NCBI GenBank assembly: GCA_016712595.1
Contig: JADJQT010000001.1
Span: 2,043,501 to 2,107,500, forward strand
Origin: Rhodospirillales bacterium
GTDB lineage: Bacteria; Pseudomonadota; Alphaproteobacteria; Rhodospirillales; Defluviicoccaceae
DNA length: 64,000 nt
Direction: 5' to 3'
In this document: positions 43,449 through 53,402 of the stretch, piece by piece
Position numbering within the stretch: the stretch's first letter is position 1
Layout: the number at the start of each line of letters is the position of its first letter
Program-made: the position numbers and the translations under genes
The notes under the pieces: generated by a model
Databases searched by the model: none
Told to the model about the DNA's origin: nothing
The model's input: only the letters and a program-made list of their open reading frames with translations

Positions 43449-45653
43449 ATGACGGACCGGGCTGCACACGAAGGGATGAGCGGGAGACGGGCGAATGATG
43501 GCGCGCGGGCGGCGGTTCTTCTGCCCTTGCCGCTCGCCGGGCCCTACGACTACCGGATTCCGCCCGGTTTGGCGCTTATTCCCGGTGACTTCGTCGAGGT
43601 GCCCCTGGGAAGCCGGACGATCTGCGGCGTCGTCTGGGGTGAGGGCGAAGGACGGCTCGACGATACCCGACTCCGGGCGGTGCATCGGCTTTTGCCAACC
43701 CCGCGATTAACCAAGGTCACGCGGCGATTCGTCGACTGGGTCGCCGGCTACACCGTGCATTCGCCAGGCGCCGTGCTGCGCATGGTGATGAGTGTGCCGG
43801 AAGCGCTGATTCCGCCGCCTCCGGCACAGGCGCTGCGACGACGTGAGCCCTTGCCCGCGATCAGGCGCACGCCGGCACGCGACCGGATACTCGGCGTGCT
43901 CGCCGACGGAACGCCGCGCACGCTGGCGGCGCTTGCCCGCGAAGCGGCGTGCGGCGAGGGCGTCGTTCGCGGCCTGCTGGCGGCGGGAGCCCTGGAGATG
44001 GTGGACGTTGCCTCCGAAACAGCGGTCGCGCCCGACTGGCGGCGGAGCGGATTGACACTGACCCCGGCGCAGGCGGTTGTCGCCGCTGCCTTGCGAGCCC
44101 GAATCGGCAACGGCTTTGCCGTGAGCCTCATCGACGGCGTTCCCGGTTCGGGCAAGACGGAGGTCTACTTCGAAGCCGTCGCCGAGGCCCTCGCCCGTGG
44201 CCGGCAGGTGCTCGTCCTGCTGCCGGAGATCGCGCTGGGCGCGCAGTGGCGTCGCCGGTTCAACGAGCGCTTCGGCGCAGCGCCGATCGAATGGCACTCG
44301 GACCTCGGGCGTGCGCAGCGGCGTCAGACATGGCGGGGGGTGGCCGACGGCAGCGCACGGGTCGTCGTCGGCGCACGCTCGGCCCTGTTTCTGCCCTTCG
44401 CCGATCTCGGCCTGATTGTCGTCGACGAGGAGCACGATGCCTCGTTCAAGCAGGAGGACGGCGTCGCCTATCACGCGCGCGACATGGCCGTCGTCCGCGC
44501 CCGCCTGGGTGAAGTGCCGTGCGTCCTGGTTTCGGCGACCCCGTCGCTGGAAACGGTGGTCAACGCGCGGGCCGGCCGCTATGTCGAATTCCCGCTGCCC
44601 CAGCGCGCCGGCGGCGCGCCGCCGCCGCCGGTGGGCGTCATCGATCTGCGCCAGGAAGTACCGCCCCGCGGGTGCTTTGTGGCGCCGCCGCTGCGTCGGG
44701 CGCTGGCCGAGACCCTGGCCGCCGGCCGGCAGTCGCTGCTTTTCCTCAATCGTCGCGGATACGCACCGCTGACCCTCTGCCGCGCCTGCGGTCACCGGAT
44801 GCGCTGCCCGTCGTGCACCGCCTGGCTGGTCGAGCACCGGCTGAGCGGGCGCTTGCAATGCCACCACTGCGGCTACGCGGTGCCGTACCCGCCAGCGTGT
44901 CCCGCCTGTGGCAAGGTGGATAGTCTTTCCGCCTGCGGCCCCGGTGTCGAGCGACTGGCCCACGAGGTAGCGGCATTTCTGCCCCAGGCGCGCACCGTCC
45001 TTGCCACCTCCGATACCCTGTCAGGGCCGGCGGCCGCGGCCGGCTTGGTGGCCGGGATCGAGGCCCATGCTGTCGACCTGATCATCGGCACGCAATTGAT
45101 CGCCAAGGGATATCACTTTCCGCTGCTGACACTGGTGGGCTGCGTCGATGCCGACCTCGGCCTCAGCGGCGGCGATCTCCGCGCCGCGGAGCGCACGTTT
45201 CAGATCCTTTATCAGGTGGCGGGGCGGACGGGGCGCGTCGGCGACGGTCGTGTGCTGCTGCAGACCACCTGGCCGCAACATCCGGTGATCGCAGCACTCG
45301 CGTCAGGTGATCGCGCGCGTTTTCTCGCCGCCGAGGAGGCGGAGCGGCGCGCAACCGGCATGCCGCCCTTCGGCCGCCTCGCCGCGCTGATCGTCTCCGG
45401 CCGTAACGAGCAGTCAGTCACCGATGCTGCACGCGCGTTTGCCCGTTCGGCACCGCTTGTCGAAGGTGTGCGGGTACTGGGGCCCGCACCCGCGCCCCTG
45501 GCGCTTCTGCGCGGCCGTCACCGGCACAGATTGCTCGTCCAAGCGCCGCGGGTGTTCGCTCTGTCGGCGTTCATCAAAAATTGGCAGGCGGCGACGCCGG
45601 TCGCGGCAAACGTTCGCGTGCAGGTCGATATCGACCCTCAGAGCTTTCTCTGA
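43449..45653 (+). CDS. priA: Primosomal protein N' (replication restart helicase PriA)
   Basis: A 734-residue DNA helicase that reloads the replisome at stalled forks. It has an N-terminal DNA-binding domain, Walker A GVPGSGKT (about 230-237), DEEH box (326-329), VSATPSLE motif III, and the zinc-binding cluster of eight cysteines between 444 and 487 (CRACGHRMRCPSC, CHHCGY, CPACG). The helicase motif VDLIIGTQLIAKGYHFP and QVAGRTGR motif VI are intact. The ATG at 43449 has no strong ribosome-binding site; an ATG at 43476 has AAGGG and is an alternative start. It is followed by the atp operon, the typical alphaproteobacterial order. Confidence 0.96.
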   Translation: MTDRAAHEGMSGRRANDGARAAVLLPLPLAGPYDYRIPPGLALIPGDFVEVPLGSRTICGVVWGEGEGRLDDTRLRAVHRLLPTPRLTKVTRRFVDWVAGYTVHSPGAVLRMVMSVPEALIPPPPAQALRRREPLPAIRRTPARDRILGVLADGTPRTLAALAREAACGEGVVRGLLAAGALEMVDVASETAVAPDWRRSGLTLTPAQAVVAAALRARIGNGFAVSLIDGVPGSGKTEVYFEAVAEALARGRQVLVLLPEIALGAQWRRRFNERFGAAPIEWHSDLGRAQRRQTWRGVADGSARVVVGARSALFLPFADLGLIVVDEEHDASFKQEDGVAYHARDMAVVRARLGEVPCVLVSATPSLETVVNARAGRYVEFPLPQRAGGAPPPPVGVIDLRQEVPPRGCFVAPPLRRALAETLAAGRQSLLFLNRRGYAPLTLCRACGHRMRCPSCTAWLVEHRLSGRLQCHHCGYAVPYPPACPACGKVDSLSACGPGVERLAHEVAAFLPQARTVLATSDTLSGPAAAAGLVAGIEAHAVDLIIGTQLIAKGYHFPLLTLVGCVDADLGLSGGDLRAAERTFQILYQVAGRTGRVGDGRVLLQTTWPQHPVIAALASGDRARFLAAEEAERRATGMPPFGRLAALIVSGRNEQSVTDAARAFARSAPLVEGVRVLGPAPAPLALLRGRHRHRLLVQAPRVFALSAFIKNWQAATPVAANVRVQVDIDPQSFL

Positions 45654-45903
45654 GCCAGAGGCGGCCCCCCAATGTCCGCTCTGGCAATAAGTGACGGAAC
45701 TTCGGCGATTTTCCGTCAACGCAGATGCGGCGGAGCCGTGTTGCATGGCGAAAACGAGTATGTTACAGAAGGGCGCCGCGCGGGCGGAGTAACCATTCTA
45801 TTCGTTGTCGCAAGAGTGACCCCGCAACCCGCGCGATCTGGGTGATCTGGGGCCGATCCGTCGCAACAGGCCCGACAACCAACAACAAAGAGGGCGCTCT
45901 CCG

Positions 45904-46464
45904 GTGACATCCGCAACCCAAGGCTCCACCGGCCTCGCCGAACGCTATGCCACCGCGTTGTTCGAACTCGCCGAAGCCGACAAAGCGCTCGACGAGGTCG
46001 CCGCGGAGCTAAAGCAGCTTCAAGAACTGATCCAGGCCTCGGGCGACCTGCAGCGGCTAATCCGCTCGCCGGTCATCTCGCGCGCAGACCAGTGCCGAGC
46101 CATCGAGGCGATCTTGAAGCACCTCGGCGTCCGGGATCTCACACGCCGTTTCGTGGGTCTCGTTGCTCACAACCGACGGCTGTTCGCGCTGCCGATTATC
46201 ATCGATGCGTTCTCGCGGCGTCTCGCCCGCGATCGCGGAGAGACGACGGCCGAAGTGACGTCGGCCAAGCCACTGACGAGCGATCAATTGGCATCGATCG
46301 CTGCCGCGCTCAAGCAGGTGGACGGCACGCAGGTATCTTTGACGACACGCACCGATCCGGAGCTTCTCGGCGGCCTCGTCGTCAAGATCGGCTCGCGTAT
46401 GATCGACAGCTCGCTAAGAACAAAATTGCTCCGGTTGAGCTTTGCAATTAAGGGGATCGGGTGA
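45904..46464 (+). CDS. atpH: ATP synthase F1 delta subunit
   Basis: A 186-residue delta (OSCP-like) subunit linking F1 to the peripheral stalk. Characteristic segments are LAERYATALFELAEADKAL at the N-terminus, LKQLQELIQASGDLQRLIRS and, at the C-terminus, TDPELLGGLVVKIGSRMIDSS. It starts with GTG, preceded by GGGCGCTCTCCG, and its stop overlaps the atpA start (TGATG). It is the first gene of atpHAGDC; the Fo genes are not here, as is normal in alphaproteobacteria. The 250 bases before it, after priA, should contain the operon promoter. Confidence 0.95.
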   Translation: MTSATQGSTGLAERYATALFELAEADKALDEVAAELKQLQELIQASGDLQRLIRSPVISRADQCRAIEAILKHLGVRDLTRRFVGLVAHNRRLFALPIIIDAFSRRLARDRGETTAEVTSAKPLTSDQLASIAAALKQVDGTQVSLTTRTDPELLGGLVVKIGSRMIDSSLRTKLLRLSFAIKGIG

Positions 46465-47996
46465 TGGAAATCCGGGCAGCGGAAATATCCGCCATTCTGA
46501 AGCAACAGATTGCGACGTTCGGCACCGAGGCCGAAGTCGCCGAGGTAGGAACAGTACTAACCGTCGGTGACGGCATCGCCCGGGTCTACGGCCTCGACAA
46601 GGTGCAGGCCGGCGAGATGGTCGAGTTTCCTGATGGCACCAAGGGGATGGCGCTGAACCTCGAGGAGGACAACGTCGGCGTCGTGCTGTTCGGCGACGAC
46701 CGGGCGATCCGCGAGGGCGATACCGTCAAGCGGACCGGCGACATCGTCGACGTGCCCGTTGGCAAGGGCCTGCTCGGCCGCGTGATCAACGCGGTGGGCG
46801 AGCCGATCGACGGCAAGGGGCCGATCGACAGCAGCGAGCGTCGCGTCGTCGACGTCAAGGCGCCGGGCATCATTCCGCGTCGCTCGGTGCACGAGCCGAT
46901 GCAGACCGGCATCAAGGCGATCGACAGCCTCATTCCGGTCGGTCGCGGGCAGCGCGAACTGATCATCGGCGACCGCCAGACCGGCAAGACCGCGATCATC
47001 CTCGATACCATCCTCAACCAGAAGCGTATCAACGCCAACGCAACCAACGAGCACGAGAAGCTCTATTGCATTTATGTCGCCGTTGGACAGAAGCGCTCCT
47101 CCGTTGCCCAGATCGTCAAGACACTGCAGGATAACGACGCGCTCGAATACAGCTGCGTCATCGCCGCGACCGCGTCGGAAGCCGCGCCCCTGCAGTATCT
47201 CGCGCCCTATACGGGTTGCACCGTCGGCGAATACTTCCGCGATAACGGCATGCACGCGGTCATTTTCTACGACGACCTTTCCAAGCAGGCGGTGGCGTAT
47301 CGCCAGATGTCACTGCTGCTCCGTCGTCCGCCGGGACGCGAAGCCTATCCGGGTGACGTCTTCTACCTACACTCACGCCTGCTCGAGCGTGCGGCCAAGC
47401 TGAACAAGGACCACGGGCTGGGCTCGCTGACGGCCCTGCCGGTGATCGAAACCCAGGCCGGCGACGTTTCCGCCTACATCCCGACCAACGTCATCTCGAT
47501 TACCGACGGTCAGATCTTCCTCGAGACCGAGCTGTTCTATAAGGGCATCCGTCCGGCGGTGAACGTTGGACTGTCGGTCAGCCGCGTCGGCTCGTCGGCG
47601 CAGATCAAGGCGATGAAGAAGGTCGCCGGCACGATCAAACTGGAGTTGGCGCAGTACCGGGAGATGGCGTCGTTCGCCCAGTTCGCCTCGGACCTCGATG
47701 CGTCGACCCAAAAGCTGCTGGCTCGCGGTTCCCGTTTGACCCAGCTTTTGAAGCAGCCGCAGTTCAAGCCGGTTCCGGTCGAAGAGCAGGTGGTCGCGAT
47801 CTTTGCCGGTACGCGCGGCTATCTAGACACCGTGCCGATCGAAGACGTGAACCGTTTCGAGGCGGCGATGCTCGACAGCATCCGGGCCAATGGCGCCGAT
47901 ATTCTTGAGGCGATCCGGACCCAGAAGGATCTCACACCGGAAATCGAGGGAAACCTTAAGTCCTTCCTCGACCGCTTCGGCAAGTCCTTCTCCTAA
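46464..47996 (+). CDS. atpA: ATP synthase F1 alpha subunit
   Basis: A 510-residue non-catalytic nucleotide-binding subunit. The Walker A is GDRQTGKT (169-176), and the sequence includes MQTGIKAIDSLIPVGRGQRE, VIFYDDLSKQAVAYRQMSL and the adenine-specificity region RPAVNVGLSVSRVGSSAQ, containing the VGLSVSRVGS signature. Length and motifs are standard. The ATG at 46464 overlaps the atpH stop by one base. Confidence 0.98.
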   Translation: MEIRAAEISAILKQQIATFGTEAEVAEVGTVLTVGDGIARVYGLDKVQAGEMVEFPDGTKGMALNLEEDNVGVVLFGDDRAIREGDTVKRTGDIVDVPVGKGLLGRVINAVGEPIDGKGPIDSSERRVVDVKAPGIIPRRSVHEPMQTGIKAIDSLIPVGRGQRELIIGDRQTGKTAIILDTILNQKRINANATNEHEKLYCIYVAVGQKRSSVAQIVKTLQDNDALEYSCVIAATASEAAPLQYLAPYTGCTVGEYFRDNGMHAVIFYDDLSKQAVAYRQMSLLLRRPPGREAYPGDVFYLHSRLLERAAKLNKDHGLGSLTALPVIETQAGDVSAYIPTNVISITDGQIFLETELFYKGIRPAVNVGLSVSRVGSSAQIKAMKKVAGTIKLELAQYREMASFAQFASDLDASTQKLLARGSRLTQLLKQPQFKPVPVEEQVVAIFAGTRGYLDTVPIEDVNRFEAAMLDSIRANGADILEAIRTQKDLTPEIEGNLKSFLDRFGKSFS

Positions 47997-48038
47997 GGGC
48001 TCGGCAACGACAGTTCTCGCCAACGGGATACCTGCCTC

Positions 48039-48932
48039 ATGGCAAGCCTTAAAGACCTGCGCGTGCGGATCACCAGCGTCAAGTCGACGCAGAAGATCAC
48101 GTCCGCCATGAAAATGGTCGCGGCTGCGAAACTCAAGCGCGCGCAGAGCGCAGCCGAACTCGGCCGACCCTACTCGCAGACGATGGAACGGATGCTCTCC
48201 GGTCTGATCGCCAGCATGCCCACTCTTGATACGGCGCCCAAGCTTCTGTCCGGCAGCGGCACGACCAACAAGCACCTGCTGGTCGCCGTCACCAGCGACC
48301 GCGGGCTGGCCGGCGGCTTCAACGGCAATATCGCCCGCGAGGTTCGCCGTCACGTCGCCGCCCTTCAGCGCGAGGGCAAGGAGGTCAAGCTCCTGTTGAT
48401 CGGCCGCAAGGGTCGCGACGCTTTGCGGCGCGATCATGCCAAGCTGATCCTCGATACGATGGAAAACGTCACGCGCAACGGGGCCCAGTTCGCCCCCGCG
48501 CGCGAGATTTCCCGCCGCTTGCGCACAATGTTCGACGCGGGCGAGTTCGACGTGTGTACCCTCGTCTTCAACACCTTCAAGTCGGCCATTTCTCAGATCG
48601 TCACCGCCAAGCAGATCATTCCGTTCCCCATCGCCGCGATCACAAGCGGCGCCGAGACGCATAAGACGCCGCAAGGCGGGGTGTACGAGATGGAGCCGGA
48701 AGAGGACGAACTGCTCGAGGCGCTGCTGCCGAAATACCTGTCGATGGAGATCTTCCGGGCCTTGCTTGAGAGCTATGCCTCTGAGCAAGGTGCCCGCATG
48801 ACCGCCATGGACAATGCGACGCGCAACGCGGGCGATATGATCGCGGGGCTCACCCTCACTTATAACCGCAGCCGCCAGGCCGCCATTACCAAGGAACTGA
48901 TCGAAATCATTTCCGGCGCCGAGGCGGTATAA
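48039..48932 (+). CDS. atpG: ATP synthase F1 gamma subunit
   Basis: A 297-residue central rotor shaft. The N-terminal coiled coil begins MASLKDLRVRITSVKSTQKI and continues with TSAMKMVAAAKLKRAQ; the middle contains the VTSDRGLAGGFNGNI motif and the C-terminus ASEQGARMTAMDNATRNAGD, with the I..LTLTYNRSRQAAIT segment that inserts into the alpha-beta ring. The size is standard. It lies 42 bases after atpA. Confidence 0.97.
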   Translation: MASLKDLRVRITSVKSTQKITSAMKMVAAAKLKRAQSAAELGRPYSQTMERMLSGLIASMPTLDTAPKLLSGSGTTNKHLLVAVTSDRGLAGGFNGNIAREVRRHVAALQREGKEVKLLLIGRKGRDALRRDHAKLILDTMENVTRNGAQFAPAREISRRLRTMFDAGEFDVCTLVFNTFKSAISQIVTAKQIIPFPIAAITSGAETHKTPQGGVYEMEPEEDELLEALLPKYLSMEIFRALLESYASEQGARMTAMDNATRNAGDMIAGLTLTYNRSRQAAITKELIEIISGAEAV

Positions 48933-48973
48933 CGCGACGGGCGACCGAATCGGGATCTGAAGGAGCATTCGTA

Positions 48974-50401
<1,428 letters not shown>

Positions 50402-50459
50402 TCGTGATCGTGCCAACGAGACGCGTCACTGAAGGACAGCCGGAAGAAAAGCGGGACCC

Positions 50460-50894
50460 ATGGCCGATACGTTTGAGTTCGAGATCGTCACTCCGGCGAA
50501 GCCGATGCTTTCGGTGAAAGCGGAGCTCGTCATCATTCCGGGGGCAGCCGGCAACTTCGGCGTGATGCCGGGGCACGCGGCATTGCTCTCGACGCTTCGT
50601 GCGGGAACGATCGAAATCCGCGATAAGTCGCTGAAGATACTCGATCAGATCTTCGTCGAAGGCGGTTTCGCCGAAGTGACGCCGGAGCGCTGCAGTATCC
50701 TTGCCGAAGAAGCACTACCGGTGAAGACGATCAGCCGCGAGGACGCGGAAACCCGACTGAAGCGCGCCCACGACGCATTGATGCTCGCGGATACGCTCGG
50801 CGTTCGCACGACAGCCGAGCGCGACGTTCGCGCCGCCGAGGCAATGGTTGAGGCGATCGAACAGTACGAGCAGATGGTCCTCCGCTCCCATTGA
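50460..50894 (+). CDS. atpC: ATP synthase F1 epsilon subunit
   Basis: A 144-residue protein with the N-terminal beta-sandwich (FEFEIVTPAKPMLSVKAELV, IPGAAGNFGVMPGHAALLS) and a C-terminal helical hairpin (REDAETRLKRAHDALMLADT). It tunes coupling and inhibits hydrolysis in F1. It is the last gene of the operon; a strong hairpin begins three bases after its stop. Confidence 0.96.
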   Translation: MADTFEFEIVTPAKPMLSVKAELVIIPGAAGNFGVMPGHAALLSTLRAGTIEIRDKSLKILDQIFVEGGFAEVTPERCSILAEEALPVKTISREDAETRLKRAHDALMLADTLGVRTTAERDVRAAEAMVEAIEQYEQMVLRSH

Positions 50895-50896
50895 TT

Positions 50897-50943
50897 GAAG
50901 CGCGGCTGTCACCTCGGACCAGAGATGACAGCCGTGAGGCTTC
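50897..50943 (+). terminator. Hairpin at the end of the atp operon
   Basis: CGGCTGTCA (50903-50911) pairs perfectly with TGACAGCCG (50926-50934) across a 14-base loop; the outer arms GAAGC (50897-50901) and GCTTC (50939-50943) extend the stem past a small asymmetric bulge. It starts immediately after the atpC stop. No T-run follows, so it may be a Rho-type end or an RNA-stability hairpin rather than an intrinsic terminator. Confidence 0.55.
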
Positions 50944-50963
50944 GCCCAGCTCAGGGGCAGGGG

Positions 50964-51680
50964 GTGCGCATTGCCGGCCAATCCACCGGCGGTGATGATG
51001 TGCCGTTATACGTAACGCGGGCTGGCGTGAACGCAGAGATCAGCGTCAGCGAGGCGATTGCTCTCCAACGCCAAGTGGCGGGCGCGGTAGAACGGAGCGA
51101 TCGCTTCGGACCGCTGCGAACCATTGCCGGTGTCGACGTCGCCTACAGCCGGCGAGGTCGGCAGGCTCGCGCGCGTGCCTCTGCGGTTCTGCTCGACGCT
51201 GCCAGTCTCGCGGTGCTCGATCAGGCGGCGGTGGAGCGCGAGGTTGAATTTCCCTATGTTCCGGGTCTTTTGAGTTTCCGTGAAGCTCCGGCGGCGATCG
51301 CGGCGCTGGACGCGCTGCGTTATCGTCCGGACGTGCTGATGTGCGACGGGCAGGGGATTGCCCATCCGCGGCGCTGCGGGATCGCCAGCCACCTTGGCGT
51401 CGTGCTCGATCTGCCGACGATCGGCGTGGCGAAGTCCCGCCTGATCGGCAGCGCTGATGAACCGTCGGCGACTCGCGGTGCGGTCACGTCGTTGCGCGAC
51501 GGTGACGAGGAGATCGGCCTCTGCCTTCGCACCCGCAGTGGGGTCCGTCCGGTATTCGTATCCACCGGTCACCGGGTTAGCCTCGAATCAGCGTTGCGCA
51601 TTGTGCTGCAATGCAGCACGAAATGGCGTTTGCCCGAGCCGACCAGGCTGGCAGACCGCATCTCAAAATTGTGGGCATAG
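50964..51680 (+). CDS. nfi: Endonuclease V
   Basis: A protein of about 238 residues that cuts DNA near deaminated bases, especially hypoxanthine. The conserved pieces are IAGVDVAYSRRG (catalytic aspartate), the PYVPGLLSFREAPA wedge motif with glutamate, LMCDGQGIAHPRRCGIASHL (catalytic aspartate) and PTIGVAKSRLIG. The start is unclear: a GTG at 50964 has AGGGG six bases upstream, a GTG at 51027 gives a protein close to the usual 220 residues, and earlier starts fall in the atp hairpin. It follows atpC but is probably separated from it by that hairpin. Confidence 0.9.
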   Translation: MRIAGQSTGGDDVPLYVTRAGVNAEISVSEAIALQRQVAGAVERSDRFGPLRTIAGVDVAYSRRGRQARARASAVLLDAASLAVLDQAAVEREVEFPYVPGLLSFREAPAAIAALDALRYRPDVLMCDGQGIAHPRRCGIASHLGVVLDLPTIGVAKSRLIGSADEPSATRGAVTSLRDGDEEIGLCLRTRSGVRPVFVSTGHRVSLESALRIVLQCSTKWRLPEPTRLADRISKLWA

Positions 51681-51811
51681 CGGATAACAACGCGCTAAAG
51701 CTGCATAGTTTTCCAAATGTTCCGGCGTTATTGCCTCTAATGGGGAAGCAATTTTAAAGTTTTTTCAATCTGTCTCTTGTAATGTTGCTCTGCAACATAC
51801 ATTAGAGACCG

Positions 51812-52426
51812 ATGATGAACAGCATCCGATCACTCCGCTCTCATGAGGTGCCGAACTATGAAGCGCACCTCCTTCGCCTCGATGCCGGAGACCGGCATTT
51901 GCGATTCGGCTTCCACACCGACGACGTCAGCATTCACAAGTACATCGGACGCATCGAGACCAAGCGCGATCGCATTCTGGCGAAAGTCGCCGATGACGGA
52001 GCTGTGGTCGGCGCCGTTCACATTGCTGCCGGTACGGAACGCTCCGTCGAATTCGCGTTCAGCGTGGATCGTGCGTGGCGTGGGCACAGGCTCGGCAGCC
52101 TGTTGTTCGAGCAGGCGATCGTCTGGGCGCGAAACCGCGGGTTTCGCAAATTTTATATCTTCTTTCTCGCTGAGAACGCGCCGATGGCACACCTGACGCG
52201 CAAGGCGGAGATGAGCCTGCATTGCGATGCCGGCGAATTCGAAGCGGTTGCCGATCTCGCGCCGGCAACGCCATTGACGTTCTTTCGCGAAATATCGGCC
52301 GAGCACTATGCCGCCTACGAGGATTCTCTGCGTCGCGGAAGACAGGCCTGGGCTCCCATGCTTGCGACCGTGCTGCCAGGGATCGCAAGCGTGGCGATCA
52401 CCGATCAAACCCGTGCTGCTGCGTAA
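51812..52426 (+). CDS. GNAT-family acetyltransferase
   Basis: A 204-residue protein with a GNAT core. The acetyl-CoA motif A lies in VEFAFSVDRAWRGHRLGSLL (the R-x-x-G-x-G/L loop reading RGHRLGS), followed by FEQAIVWARNRGFRKFYIFF and FLAENAPMAHLTRKAEM. The substrate is unknown. It starts with two consecutive ATG codons at 51812 and 51815. The 130 bases before it are relatively A+T-rich, likely with the promoter. Confidence 0.85.
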   Translation: MMNSIRSLRSHEVPNYEAHLLRLDAGDRHLRFGFHTDDVSIHKYIGRIETKRDRILAKVADDGAVVGAVHIAAGTERSVEFAFSVDRAWRGHRLGSLLFEQAIVWARNRGFRKFYIFFLAENAPMAHLTRKAEMSLHCDAGEFEAVADLAPATPLTFFREISAEHYAAYEDSLRRGRQAWAPMLATVLPGIASVAITDQTRAAA

Positions 52427-52539
52427 TGCCGATACTGATAACGTCGGTGAATTCACTTGCAGGAAGGTTCCGGCCGGCTTTTAGCTAACCCAACGCGCGC
52501 AGATGGGCCGTCCATGCGCGCGGCTGACGGGACAGGCCG

Positions 52540-52929
52540 GTGTCTGTGAACGATGCGATGGCACATCGATGGTGGGTGGGGGTCGTGCTTGGCCTTGGTC
52601 TTCTGGTGTGTACGGCGAGCGAAGTATCCGCCGAGGGCACGGTTGCTGGCCCTCATTTCAGCGATGCAACCCTGCAGGCTTTCGTTATCGCCGCTCTGCG
52701 CGTTGGTAACCTGATCGACTCCTGGCAACCGATCATCGACGCTGCTCCCACCCTTGAGGATAAGGCGCGACTGAAGCAGGCCGCCGACGCCCGGATGTCC
52801 GTCGTCATCAAGGCGGGTAGCACAATTTCCGTCGGCGATTATCAGGCGGTTCGTCGCCGCGCCGAATCTGACCCGGCGCTGCAGGAGAGACTCTCGAGCA
52901 TACTGCAAGGTGCGGTGGAGCAGCGATGA
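52540..52929 (+). CDS. Exported DUF4168-like protein
   Basis: A 129-residue protein with a signal peptide (WWVGVVLGLGLLVCTASEVSA) and a small helical domain resembling DUF4168: FSDATLQAFVIAALRV, KARLKQAADARMSVVIKAG and ISVGDYQAVRRRAESDPAL. Family members are exported and uncharacterised. Starts at GTG 52540, GTG 52546 or ATG 52558 are all possible. Its stop overlaps the next gene by four bases (ATGA), so the two exported proteins form a small operon. Confidence 0.75.
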   Translation: MSVNDAMAHRWWVGVVLGLGLLVCTASEVSAEGTVAGPHFSDATLQAFVIAALRVGNLIDSWQPIIDAAPTLEDKARLKQAADARMSVVIKAGSTISVGDYQAVRRRAESDPALQERLSSILQGAVEQR

Positions 52930-53363
52930 CGACTGATATCCTGGACGATGGTTCGAGCGTGAAAGTCTGTACGATAAGCGCGGGTTTCTTGCGTTTTGCG
53001 ACACTTGCCATGTTTTTGTCGGTGCTCGGTGCGTGCGGCGGGCTCGCCGGCGGATCGCACAGCCGTTCAGCGGCCGAGGCGGCATTCCCGCCGAAGCCGC
53101 GAGATTGCAAGATTGACGTCTATCGCGATCATCCGCCCGGGCGCGCGTTCAACGTTGTCGGACACGTGGTGGTGACCATCGAGCAGCCGCCTGGCACTCC
53201 GCCGTTGGATGACGACAGTATCATCACCTCGGCCCTGCCGCAGTTGCGCGAGGGGGCATGCGACGCCGGGGCGGATGCTCTCGTCGATGTCGTCGTTCGC
53301 CCCGGCACCGGGCAAATGGCGGTGGTCACGGCACAGACGGTGCGCTATAGCGCCAGCCGCTGA
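52926..53363 (+). CDS. Predicted lipoprotein of unknown function
   Basis: A 145-residue protein with a hydrophobic N-terminal segment (FATLAMFLSVLGACGGLAGG) containing the lipobox LGAC, so the mature protein would be lipid-anchored at that cysteine. The rest is a compact domain (YRDHPPGRAFNVVGHVVVTI and ACDAGADALVDVVVRPGTG) with two further cysteines that may pair. A similar alternation of strands and GADA helix is seen in other envelope proteins, but no family can be named. It overlaps the upstream DUF4168-like gene by four bases. Confidence 0.68.
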   Translation: MTTDILDDGSSVKVCTISAGFLRFATLAMFLSVLGACGGLAGGSHSRSAAEAAFPPKPRDCKIDVYRDHPPGRAFNVVGHVVVTIEQPPGTPPLDDDSIITSALPQLREGACDAGADALVDVVVRPGTGQMAVVTAQTVRYSASR

Positions 53364-53402
53364 TACGTACCGCGGTAAATTGACGCGTCCGACGCGGGCG
53401 TC

